NCBI GenBank assembly: GCA_965248335.1
Contig: CBDFIY010000003.1
Location: forward strand, 310,001-374,000
DNA length: 64,000 nt
Source: CAKMZU01 sp965248335
GTDB taxonomy: Bacteria > Pseudomonadota > Gammaproteobacteria > Pseudomonadales > DT-91
Direction of reading: 5' to 3'
The stretch's first letter is position 1. The number at the start of each line of letters is the position of its first letter. A model generated the notes under the pieces. It worked only from the letters and a program-made list of their open reading frames with translations, was not told the DNA's origin and did no database searches. The position numbers and the translations under genes are program-made. Below are positions 54,343 through 62,301 of this stretch, in pieces.

Positions 54343-54882
54343 CTAATGGAGCATTGCTGGACTACAGCTAAAGGGGGGATGAAGCTTGTGTTGGTGAGAC
54401 TGCGATTTACCTTTATTGGTGGCTATTTTTTTTGCGATGCCTGTCGTTAAAATCACAAGTGCCTGGGCTGCTTCGAGCGGGTTAAGGGAAGTAAGCTCTT
54501 CTCTTTGTTGGGTCGCGCTTTGCCGTTGCTTTTTTGTGGATACTTTTTGTTTGTTTACTTTATTGAGATGTAATGTGTCTATTTTGAAGTCGCTAAGTGT
54601 TTTGCACCGAAGATTTTGTCTTTCGTGTATAAGCGTATTTTGGCAGAGCCGTTTTAATTCTTTTCTTTTGTGCTTGGGCAGTTTTTCTATATCTGATTGT
54701 GTTGCCTGCTTAAACAAAAGGCACGGAGGTTTGTTTCGGTATATAGAGTTATCCGCACCAAGAAAATACTTCTGCTCGGATAGATCTATTCCTTTGATGT
54801 TGGTTTTGGCTGAGTATGCATAGTTGATGACGAAAAGAGGGTGTAGAGATACCAAGAATACTATTGTTATCCAAATATTCAA
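54343..54882 (-). CDS. Orphan exported protein with a start disturbed by an IS
   Basis: The 179-residue protein is not recognised. It has a signal peptide (WITIVFLVSLHPLFVINYAY) and a lysine- and glutamine-rich mature part with four or more cysteines. The best start is TTG, because an in-frame stop lay upstream in the sequence before insertion. This start codon lies inside the ten-base target duplication of the adjacent ISAs1 element, so the gene was cut off from its own promoter and ribosome site. The IS end supplies AGGAGG 12 bases upstream. Whether it is still expressed is unclear. Confidence 0.55.
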   Translation of the reverse strand: MNIWITIVFLVSLHPLFVINYAYSAKTNIKGIDLSEQKYFLGADNSIYRNKPPCLLFKQATQSDIEKLPKHKRKELKRLCQNTLIHERQNLRCKTLSDFKIDTLHLNKVNKQKVSTKKQRQSATQQREELTSLNPLEAAQALVILTTGIAKKIATNKGKSQSHQHKLHPPFSCSPAMLH

Positions 54883-54912
54883 CTGAATACAGGGCCTCCT
54901 AGCACTTTTTGA

Positions 54913-56022
54913 TCAGTGCATAAATTGACCGGAGAAAAGCATTTTCTCTCTGTATTTATCATTAATTGCACACCCCATAACTCGATGTTTCATCCCCTTT
55001 TTGCTTTGATCATTAAGTGTTAACAAATTCATACAGTGACGCTTTATTGTAGCAATATTGAGCCCAGCGGAATGAAGCTGGCAGTCATCTTCTTTAAAAA
55101 TAACATCTAACCGCCAATGCAGTTTATTTTCTATTTCCCAGTGTCCCCTAATGGCTTTCGCCGCATGCTTTGCATCAGGAGAGCGTGAGCTAATATACCA
55201 GGAAACTTCTTTAGACTCCCCTTTATTTGAAGACCGATGCCGCTCAACACGCACAGCCGAACTCAAGCCGCTCCAAGGTTTAGCCTTATCTACCCAGTCT
55301 GTTAATTCAAAGTGCTGATATTTCCTTATCTCTAATCGACCATGCCCTTTATTCGCCTCCTCAAAATATGAGGTCTTATTTTCTTCATAACCATCACGTT
55401 CAAGCTTGTGATGAAAAGCTTGGATTTCTTCCAGCAACCCCTGCTGATTACCTTTCAGTTGCAGAAAATAGTCAGCTTCTTTTTCAATAATCTTTTTTGC
55501 GATTTCTTTTTGGCATCCCATCGCATCAATGGTAATAGTGGAATTTTTTACCTCAATTCTGTCGACAAGCTTCGGCAAAGTTTTGATTTCATTTTTCTTT
55601 CCTTCTGATTCGAGGGCACACAGCGTCAGGCCTCGGCTTTGAGACCATGCACTAATAACATGGATGGCTTCTCGACCATTGTGCCTTGTTCCTCGCATCG
55701 TTTTGCCGTCTAATGAAATAACATCTCCTGTAGATTCACCCTGCAAACTTGAAACGAATGTCGTAAACCCTTCAATCAAATCTCTTGGCTTTATGCATGC
55801 AAGTAAAAACCGTAATGTTTCTGCACAGGGAGCAGATTCGATATCTGTATGCTTCTGCAGCCAGTCAAGCTTCATAGCTGCAAAATTAGACATGCTGTTA
55901 GGGCTATCATAACCACTTATTATTGATGAAAAAACGATTAGAAGGAGGCTTTCAAGGCTGTGTTTTTGATTGATGCCTTGTCGCGGATCTCTTATTGAGG
56001 CTGTACATGCAGATATATTCAT
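54913..56022 (-). CDS. ISAs1-family transposase
   Basis: The 369-residue transposase of the IS4-like (H-repeat) type is intact. It begins MNISACTASIRDPRQGINQK, with the N-terminal helical DDE_Tnp_1-associated domain, and has GDVISLDGKTMRGTRHNG and TITIDAMGCQKEIAKKI, the catalytic Asp motifs, followed by YFLQLKGNQQ and the C-terminal GHWEIENKLHWRLDV with the catalytic Glu. The open frame runs 23 codons further upstream, but those come from the nested IS4 and its junction. No frameshift is seen. Confidence 0.93.
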   Translation of the reverse strand: MNISACTASIRDPRQGINQKHSLESLLLIVFSSIISGYDSPNSMSNFAAMKLDWLQKHTDIESAPCAETLRFLLACIKPRDLIEGFTTFVSSLQGESTGDVISLDGKTMRGTRHNGREAIHVISAWSQSRGLTLCALESEGKKNEIKTLPKLVDRIEVKNSTITIDAMGCQKEIAKKIIEKEADYFLQLKGNQQGLLEEIQAFHHKLERDGYEENKTSYFEEANKGHGRLEIRKYQHFELTDWVDKAKPWSGLSSAVRVERHRSSNKGESKEVSWYISSRSPDAKHAAKAIRGHWEIENKLHWRLDVIFKEDDCQLHSAGLNIATIKRHCMNLLTLNDQSKKGMKHRVMGCAINDKYREKMLFSGQFMH

Positions 56023-56074
56023 GGTGTTTGGATGGCAGAAAACTATCTTTGACAATAGGTATGAGAAATTGACT

Positions 56075-57315
56075 CCCAGTACGTGACACATAATTTGTTG
56101 AATAATAGCCGTTAATCTATAATTGACTGAATTAATTGATAATTATGTATCTAATAAGGTTCAAAAATTGACGAACTTATGGATATAATTTGCCCCCCCA
56201 CAAGCATCTCTCTCGCCAACTCAAGAAATCATTTAGATGTCATGAAAAAAACCTTAATCTGTTTGCAGAAATATTAATTGCTTTGATAGCAGTGAGGTCA
56301 GTTAATTTGACAAAACTGGCAACACAAGTAGGCAAAGATGTAAAAGTAGAATCGAGTTACAGACGCTTGCAGCGGTTTTTTTCAAAGTCCCATTTCTCAC
56401 CAAACGGTATAGCCCTGTTTATTACGCGGTTATTTTTTAATGACAGCATCAAATGGACATTAGCTATCGATAGAACCAACTGGCAATACGGCCGAGTGAA
56501 TATCAATATATTAATGTTGAGCATTTGCTATAAAGGTCGTGCAATCCCCGTATTTTGGATGATGCTGAACAAAAAAGGTAACTCTAATACCTGCGAACGC
56601 ATTCAGCTACTAAATCGTTTTATCCGCCTGTTTGGGAAAGATCGTATAGAAGCATTAACGGCTGACAGAGAATTTATCGGCAAAGACTTTTTTGACTACC
56701 TTGATCAGCAAGGCATTCCCTTTGTTATCCGTATTAAAAAGTCTGAAATAACAACCAATAGCCGAGGTCTTGAAGTTAATATTGATGGGCTGTTCTATCA
56801 TTTAAAGCCCGGTGAGGAAACATCATTAGCGGGTGTTCGATTACTATGGGGACTGCCTGTTTATCTTTCTGGAAAACGCCTTTCTGATGGTGAATTTCTT
56901 ATTGTTGCGGCCAATCAGGCGCTACCCGACAGTTTAATTATTTATGCAAGACGCTGGGAAATAGAAACATTATTTGAATGCCTCAAAACGCGTGGATTTA
57001 ACTTCGAGGAAACACATCTAACGGATCACGATAAAATTGACAGGGTGATGTCTGTGCTCGCGATTGCTTATTGCTGGTCTTATAAAACGGGTGTTTGGCG
57101 CTGTGAGCAAGGCGATGGCATCAGTAAAAAAAACACGGCCGTTTAGAGAAAAGTTATTTTCGCCACGGCCTCGATTTGTTACAGCAAATAATTTCTGGCG
57201 TTGTGACTGATATTAAAAAAATACGAAAATGTCTTAACGCTTTTACGCCTAGAGACTGGATACCGCCTCTATTTAGGATGAGTGGCATATGAGCAATTAA
57301 TTGTCATGTACTGGG
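56075..57315 (+). mobile_element. IS4-family insertion sequence nested in ISAs1, 1241 bp
   Basis: Inverted ends CCCAGTACGTGACA and CCCAGTACATGACA enclose the element. A nine-base target repeat AAATTGACT flanks it (56066-56074 and 57316-57324). It contains one transposase gene on the plus strand. It inserted into the upstream non-coding part of the ISAs1 element, so it is the younger of the two. Confidence 0.93.
56190..57292 (+). pseudogene. IS4-family transposase, frame-broken
   Basis: The main frame (56190-57146) encodes about 318 residues of an IS4 transposase: the helical N-terminus, TLAIDRTNWQYG and LTADREFIGKDFFDYL with catalytic Asp, and YARRWEIETLFECLKTRGFN with catalytic Glu. At a run of eight A near 57124 the homologous reading moves by -1 and continues LEKSYFRHGLDLL to a stop at 57290. 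The 5' end also suggests a slip: an ATG at 56179 would be in frame only if the run of seven C had eight. Either the element is defective or the runs are misread. Confidence 0.78.
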
Positions 57316-57500
57316 AAATTGACTATTTTAATATTGAATTTTTCAAGGACTTCGTATCATATGACAGCTTAAACTTTGTACTGATCAAAAAGTGCTAGGA
57401 AGCCCTGCAACTGAATATGACCTTACGCATTTTTAATAACGCTTCGAGTATAAAGTTAGTATGATAGTTCAAAAATTCGCGAAGAAATTAGAGGTTCGGC

Positions 57501-58340
57501 ATGACACAAACACTACTCGAGATTGTTAAGCAATCCCCTGCTGCTTGCCAAGTACACGATAAAGAGAAATGGATGTCGCTATTCGATCATTATCATATCG
57601 TGGAAGACCCTGTAGGCTCGTCTCCGCATATTGGTGGCATTTACTCTGGAAAGGATAAGTTTCGCGGTAACGGTGCGTTGTCGCGTTTTTTTGATACCTT
57701 TATTGCGCCTAATGATATTAGTTTTGATATTAAAAAGGATATTGTAAAAAACACGCATGTCGTGCGGGACTTGAACATCAACATCAATATGTCGGATAAA
57801 GTTAAGGTTTCGGTCCCGATGCACTTACTGTATGAGCTAAGGGCATCGGGTGATACCTATCGTATCGCTCGTTTGGCCGCCCACTGGGAGTTCTTACCCA
57901 TGATTGGGCAGTTGATGGGGAAAGGTTCAGCGTGTTTGCCGGTAGCGATGAATCTCACTGTCCGTATGTTGAAATACCAAGGTCTTAGCGGCACGTTAGG
58001 TTTCAGTTCAGCAGCGTTTAATATTGGTAAAGCGGGTAGGCAGGTGGCGGAATCTTTGCTGCAGTGTATTAATCAGCGTGATTTACCGGGTGTCGTGAGC
58101 TGTTTTTGCCATGATGAAGTGTCGATTCAAGGTCTTGAAGGCAGTGAAAAGGTTCATCCTTCAATTTTGCTTGATTCAATTCCTTTTGCTTCGATTAATA
58201 CAGATAAAGTCATTGTGGCGGGCGACACCGTATCGATGAGCGTTGTTACGGATACGGGTGCTTCAGGTGTCGTGTTTGTTGAGTTTGACGGCAAGCAGAA
58301 AAAAATAAGCCAATGCCGGTTTTATTTAACTCACGAATAA
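57501..58340 (+). CDS. NTF2/SnoaL-like protein, two domains
   Basis: The 279-residue protein seems to hold two NTF2-like (ketosteroid-isomerase fold) units: residues 1-135 (MSLFDHYHIVEDPVGSSPHI, then FIAPNDISFDIKKDI) and about 180-279 (LLQCINQRDLPGVVSCFCHD onward). The fold binds small hydrophobic ligands or catalyses their conversion. No catalytic set can be fixed. The ATG follows GAGG. It lies close to the ISAs1 end, which may have brought or removed an upstream partner. The similarity is by pattern and moderate. Confidence 0.72.
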   Translation: MTQTLLEIVKQSPAACQVHDKEKWMSLFDHYHIVEDPVGSSPHIGGIYSGKDKFRGNGALSRFFDTFIAPNDISFDIKKDIVKNTHVVRDLNININMSDKVKVSVPMHLLYELRASGDTYRIARLAAHWEFLPMIGQLMGKGSACLPVAMNLTVRMLKYQGLSGTLGFSSAAFNIGKAGRQVAESLLQCINQRDLPGVVSCFCHDEVSIQGLEGSEKVHPSILLDSIPFASINTDKVIVAGDTVSMSVVTDTGASGVVFVEFDGKQKKISQCRFYLTHE

Positions 58341-58353
58341 AACTCAACATGAA

Positions 58354-58393
58354 TATACCGATTACCCTTGCATCTTCAAGGGCGGTCGGTATA
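58354..58393 (-). repeat. 40-bp minimal derivative of the 128-bp repeat
   Basis: The palindrome starts TATACCGATTACCC and ends GGTCGGTATA. Read on the minus strand, its first 30 bases match the left end of copy B nearly perfectly (CGCCCTTGAAGATGCAAGGG), then it closes with its own inverted terminus. It lies between the NTF2-like gene and a terminator. Confidence 0.8.
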
Positions 58394-58398
58394 GAACT

Positions 58399-58426
58399 AA
58401 AAAGGGCACTCAACGTGCCCTTTTTA
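58399..58426. terminator. Bidirectional rho-independent terminator
   Basis: AAAAAGGGCAC, loop TCAAC, GTGCCCTTTTT. The symmetric A and T runs serve both convergent genes, NTF2-like and Spy-like. Confidence 0.9.
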
Positions 58427-58442
58427 GTAGCCCTTTATTTAT

Positions 58443-59003
58443 TCAATGATGATGGCCGTCATCAAGTTTGTAACCATGACATTTTTTCGGTTGTTTATCT
58501 TTTAAAATCTTAAAGGATTTTTCTTCGCCCTGTTTGTTGTGGTGACAAGTTTTTCCTTTCCTCCCGTGCTTGCGTTCATGTTTTTTATGGTGCTTTGGCT
58601 TGGTTTCGATCTCGCGCATTTTTTCCTGTTGCTCAGGCGTTAAAACTTTGTATATTGCTAATCGTTGCTTTGCCATGAGTAATATGTGTTGTTTTCGGTG
58701 TTTGGAGGCAGTTTTTCCAAGTGCTTTCACATCCGCCAGATAACTTTCCGATAGCGGGTTCAAGGCAAGAACTTCTTGCTGGGTTATTTTTTTTGTTTTT
58801 AGTGCATGCAATTTTTCGCGTGTTTCTTTTCTTAGCATTTTGATCGTAGATGCTTGTTCTTCGCTTAAATTAAGCGTGGCAAGATGTCGCGGTTGCTTGT
58901 CTTTGGTGTGTTGGCAGTCGCTAACAGCAAAGGCACTTTGTAATAAAAAAAGGCTGCAAAAAAGAAAGGCTAAATATGTGGGTGTGCGTTTTCGGTATTG
59001 CAT
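58443..59003 (-). CDS. Spy/CpxP-like periplasmic protein with histidine-rich tail
   Basis: The 186-residue precursor has a signal peptide (PTYLAFLFCSLFLLQSAFA). The mature part is helical with the LTxxQ motif in its form LNLSEEQASTIKML and YKVLTPEQQEKMREIE, as in Spy/CpxP proteins, which are periplasmic chaperones or zinc sensors for envelope stress. The last 50 residues are very rich in His and Lys (KHHKKHERKHGRKGK and a final HHH), likely to bind metal ions. No two-component genes are adjacent. A 128-bp repeat follows upstream of its start. Confidence 0.78.
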   Translation of the reverse strand: MQYRKRTPTYLAFLFCSLFLLQSAFAVSDCQHTKDKQPRHLATLNLSEEQASTIKMLRKETREKLHALKTKKITQQEVLALNPLSESYLADVKALGKTASKHRKQHILLMAKQRLAIYKVLTPEQQEKMREIETKPKHHKKHERKHGRKGKTCHHNKQGEEKSFKILKDKQPKKCHGYKLDDGHHH

Positions 59004-59029
59004 AAGATTTTCCTTATTGTTTGTTTAGT

Positions 59030-59157
59030 TATACCGATCACCCTTGAAGATGCAGGAGCGTTGGCCGCGCTCGCTCACTCCAATCACTTACTGATTGTAA
59101 GCTCATGGGGATTCGCTCGCTTGCCGCCTTCTTGCATCTCCAATTCCGATGGGTATA
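59030..59157 (+). repeat. 128-bp dispersed repeat, copy C (MITE-like)
   Basis: This is the most regular copy: TATACCGATCACCC at the left and CCGATGGGTATA at the right. The right terminus, read inward, is TATACCCATCGGAATTGG. The IS630 terminus at 6921 reads TATACCCATCGCTATTG, identical in 11 bases, then ATTG after two changes. It lies between the Spy-like gene and the diguanylate cyclase gene. Confidence 0.87.
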
Positions 59158-59191
59158 AATAGACTAGCTGATTTTTAAGTCTGTGTTTGCG

Positions 59192-60352
59192 CTAAGCTTC
59201 CTCGGCGACCTTCGCATTAATATTTAGAATAGATTGGTCAAGCGAGGCGTTATACAGTTGCCACGGGGCTTTATTTTTCTTCGCAACATACATGGCATTG
59301 TCGGCAAATTTTAATAATTGCGCTTTATTCGCCGTATGGAGTGGATACAGGGAAATGCCGATACTGGCACTGACCTTGTGTTTCTCTGTCAACAGGTCAA
59401 TAGGTTCTTTTAATGCATGTAACAGCTTTTCGGCAATGTCATCTAGGCTTTTAATATCATTGATGTCTTCGAGAATAATGCCAAATTCATCGCCGCCTAA
59501 ACGGGCAACGGTATCCATGTTTCTTAGGTTATCTTTTAAACGAAGCCCGACTTCTTTTAAAACAAGATCCCCTACGTCATGGCCGTAGGTGTCATTAATT
59601 GGCTTGAATTTATCGAGGTCAATAAATAAAAGTGCGGTGAGTTTCCCGTTTCGATCACTGCGCTCCAGTGAGGCGATGAGGCTTTCATCAAACTGTAAGC
59701 GATTGGCAAGATTTGTTAATGGGTCATGTGACGCTAGGTGTTGAAACTTTTTGCGCTCATTATCACGTTCAAGCTTAAGGCGTGAGTTGAGTGTGTTGAA
59801 GACAAACATAAGACCAATTAAGGATGAGTAGATAACAAACCAATGTGTTAGATGTTGGATAGGGTAAGTGTCAGCGCTCAGCATTTGAGGGAAAATGAAC
59901 CCAATATTTTGCATCAAAACGAAACCGACATGTACGCAAAGTGTAATGAGCGTCCAAATGACCCCTGCGCTTTTATTCACCAAAACAAAAGCCATAATAA
60001 TGGGCAAGATATTCATGGAGGTTGCTGGGGCGTAAAGGGCGCCGCCAGATAAGTAGGTGCCACCAGTAACCCCTAAAAATGTCATGATGATGGTTAAGTG
60101 TACACTAGTAAGATAAGCACCTTTTAAGCGCACCAGCATTAGGCTGATGAAATAAACCATCTGCATGCTGAGGCAGATTACTAACGCAAAAGGTTTGCCG
60201 TAAGCGCTGATGTTGTCGGAGGTTGATAACCAAACGTTAACGACACTGATGATGGCAATAAAGATAAAAAGAATGCTTTTTAAAACACGTGCTTTATAGA
60301 GACTATCGAAATCGCCTTTAAGGCTCGGGTGTATATATCTATCGAGGAACAT
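59192..60352 (-). CDS. Membrane-bound diguanylate cyclase (GGDEF)
   Basis: The 386-residue protein makes cyclic di-GMP. Six hydrophobic segments occupy residues 25-190 and form an N-terminal membrane sensor of unknown ligand. The GGDEF domain (about 210-375) has HDPLTNLANRLQFDESL, FIDLDKFKPINDTYGHDVGD, the inhibitory RxxD as RNMD and the intact catalytic RLGGDEFGIIL. It should therefore be active and feedback-controlled. No EAL domain is present. It is preceded by an AT-rich 9-base tandem repeat and lacks an obvious ribosome binding site. Confidence 0.93.
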   Translation of the reverse strand: MFLDRYIHPSLKGDFDSLYKARVLKSILFIFIAIISVVNVWLSTSDNISAYGKPFALVICLSMQMVYFISLMLVRLKGAYLTSVHLTIIMTFLGVTGGTYLSGGALYAPATSMNILPIIMAFVLVNKSAGVIWTLITLCVHVGFVLMQNIGFIFPQMLSADTYPIQHLTHWFVIYSSLIGLMFVFNTLNSRLKLERDNERKKFQHLASHDPLTNLANRLQFDESLIASLERSDRNGKLTALLFIDLDKFKPINDTYGHDVGDLVLKEVGLRLKDNLRNMDTVARLGGDEFGIILEDINDIKSLDDIAEKLLHALKEPIDLLTEKHKVSASIGISLYPLHTANKAQLLKFADNAMYVAKKNKAPWQLYNASLDQSILNINAKVAEEA

Positions 60353-60358
60353 AAATTT

Positions 60359-60385
60359 ATTATTTTTATTATTTTTATTATTTTT
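60359..60385. repeat. Three 9-bp tandem repeats in the cyclase leader
   Basis: ATTATTTTT is repeated three times without change, beginning seven bases from the cyclase ATG. Copy-number changes would alter the leader by nine bases. Confidence 0.85.
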
Positions 60386-60520
60386 ATGATGTTATGCGCC
60401 GACTGTATTTTTTATTAGGGTATCTCTATACTGAGATCCCTTTTGCGCGGCCACTTTTTATGTAAACAGGTTACCTCAACGTACGCGCAAAATCAGCGAC
60501 TAGGCGCACGTTTAGGTAAT

Positions 60521-60832
60521 TTATATAGAGCAGGCTGATTGATTGTTGATCAGTGCTTCAAGTGAGGTTGCATAAGCCTCACTTCGGCGATGCTGTCTGA
60601 TGATATCGAGTACCGTCTGCCCTTTGGCGTTGGCCGCCGAGAAGTTTTTTCCTGCGTCACGGAAAAAGGCGAGGAATTCTTCAAAGTTTTCGAGGCGCAT
60701 GTTCTTGTAGGCGGCATGAAGCAGGTAGAAGTCGGGGTCTTCGCCGGCAGGAATAACAAGATCCAAAAAGGCTTTAACGCGCTCGGTTGTCCAAACTTCA
60801 TCTAAAACCTTTTCTTTGTCTTTCTTTTGCAT
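60521..60832 (-). CDS. PA4642-family protein
   Basis: The 103-residue cytoplasmic protein matches the PA4642 family, a short conserved gammaproteobacterial protein of unknown role: VWTTERVKAFLDLVIPAGED, DFYLLHAAYKNMRLENFEEF, GKTVLD-like NAKGQTVLDIIRQHR. It lies ten bases after gatB and may be cotranscribed with it. No catalytic motif is visible. Confidence 0.85.
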   Translation of the reverse strand: MQKKDKEKVLDEVWTTERVKAFLDLVIPAGEDPDFYLLHAAYKNMRLENFEEFLAFFRDAGKNFSAANAKGQTVLDIIRQHRRSEAYATSLEALINNQSACSI

Positions 60833-60842
60833 GTTTTACACC

Positions 60843-62288
60843 TTATGAGTTAAGTTTTTTAGCGAGAAGCTGATTAACCAGCGCGGGGTTAGCCTTGCCT
60901 TTAGAGACTTTCATGATTTGACCCACAAAAAACCCCGTCATTTTTTTACGTTTGGCAGGTTCTGCTTGTTGATATTGCGCGACTTGATCAGGGTTAGCAT
61001 CGATGACCTGATCAACAAATTTCTCAATCGCCCCTTCGTCACTTTCTTGCTTTAAGCCTTGTTTTTCAATGATGGTGTCAGCATCACCTTCGCCTCGAAT
61101 CATGGCGTCAAAGACTTGTTTGGCAATTTTACTGGAAATGGTTTTATCTTTAATGCGGTTGATGAGTCCTGCCAGTTGTTCGCTGCTGACGGGCGAATCT
61201 TTAATGTTTTTTTCATGGTTGTTGAGCTGTGCAGAAAGGTCGCCCATGACCCAGTTTGCCGAGAGTTTTGCATCCTTGCAGATCGCTACGGTGGATTCAA
61301 AAAAATCAGCTGTGGCTTTATCGCTCGATAAGATGCCTGCGTCATAAGAGGAAAGGCTGTAGTCGTTAATAAAACGATCGCAGCGGGCCTCAGGCAGTTC
61401 TGGCAGTTGTGCGCGTATTTTTTCAATGCGTGCCTGGTCAATATCAATGGGCAAGAGGTCAGGGCAAGGGAAGTAGCGATAGTCGTTAGCTTCTTCTTTG
61501 CTACGCATTGAGCGCGCTACTTTGGTTTGGCCGTTATAAAGCCGTGTTTCTTGGGTAATACTGCCGCCCGATTCTAAAACGTCAATTTGACGTTCGACTT
61601 CCAGTGCAATGGCATCTTCCATGAATTTAAATGAATTCAGGTTTTTGGTTTCCGTGCGTGTGCCGAGTGTTTCTTCACCCATGGGGCGTATTGAAATGTT
61701 CACATCGAAGCGCAGAGAGCCTTGGGACATTTCGCCGTCGGTGATACCGATACTGGTAACCAGGCTATGTAGTTTTTTTGCGAAAGCTACGGCTTCTTCA
61801 ATGCTACGAATGTCAGGCTCAGAGACAATCTCGATGAGCGGTGTTCCTGCGCGGTTGAAATCGAGACCTGTTTGGCCGTGGAAATTTTCGTGTAAAGATT
61901 TACCTGCATCTTCTTCAAGGTGCGCGTGATGGATGCGAATACGTTTTTCTTGGCCGTTGCTTAGCTGTATGTCTAAGTGTCCAGGCCCAACAATCGGGGC
62001 GTCCATCTGGCTGGTTTGGTAATTTTTGGGTAAGTCAGGATAAAAGTAGTTTTTTCGTACAAAAACGGTTTCACGACAAATGTCGGCGTTGATGGCAAGG
62101 CCGAAACGTATGGCATAATCAATAGCCTGCTCATTGACTACAGGTAATGTGCCGGGGATGGCCAAGTCGACGACATTGGCCTGTGTGTTGGGTGCTTGAC
62201 CAAACGTTGTGGACGAACCTGAAAATAGTTTGGATTGGGTGGCGAGCTGAACATGAACTTCAAGCCCTATGACGGTTTCCCATTGCAT
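60843..62288 (-). CDS. gatB: Aspartyl/glutamyl-tRNA amidotransferase subunit B
   Basis: GatB is the kinase-like subunit that activates misacylated Glu-tRNA-Gln or Asp-tRNA-Asn before amidation. From the ATG after GAGGAG it has 481 residues and begins MQWETVIGLEVHVQLATQSK. KNYFYPDLPKNYQTSQ and the C-terminal YqeY/GatB domain (about 330-480) are present. It follows gatA by 13 bases. Presence of tRNA-Gln in the same window is compatible with use for either tRNA. Confidence 0.97.
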   Translation of the reverse strand: MQWETVIGLEVHVQLATQSKLFSGSSTTFGQAPNTQANVVDLAIPGTLPVVNEQAIDYAIRFGLAINADICRETVFVRKNYFYPDLPKNYQTSQMDAPIVGPGHLDIQLSNGQEKRIRIHHAHLEEDAGKSLHENFHGQTGLDFNRAGTPLIEIVSEPDIRSIEEAVAFAKKLHSLVTSIGITDGEMSQGSLRFDVNISIRPMGEETLGTRTETKNLNSFKFMEDAIALEVERQIDVLESGGSITQETRLYNGQTKVARSMRSKEEANDYRYFPCPDLLPIDIDQARIEKIRAQLPELPEARCDRFINDYSLSSYDAGILSSDKATADFFESTVAICKDAKLSANWVMGDLSAQLNNHEKNIKDSPVSSEQLAGLINRIKDKTISSKIAKQVFDAMIRGEGDADTIIEKQGLKQESDEGAIEKFVDQVIDANPDQVAQYQQAEPAKRKKMTGFFVGQIMKVSKGKANPALVNQLLAKKLNS

Positions 62289-62301
62289 GGTTATCTCCTC
62301 G

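Larger units (their letters stand above)
54890..57407 (-). mobile_element. ISAs1-family insertion sequence carrying a nested IS4 element
   Basis: The ends are near-perfect 30-base inverted repeats starting CAGGGC(C/T)TCCTAGC. The ten-base target repeat CAACTGAATA stands on both sides (54880-54889 and 57408-57417). The element's own length without the nested IS and its duplication is about 1268 bases, right for the family. The nested element lies between the transposase start and the right end. The outer transposase reads on the minus strand. Confidence 0.93.

Noticed and set aside
56022..56091. Longer N-terminus of the ISAs1 transposase
   Set aside because: The upstream codons derive partly from the nested IS4 end and its target duplication, so they are a junction artefact.
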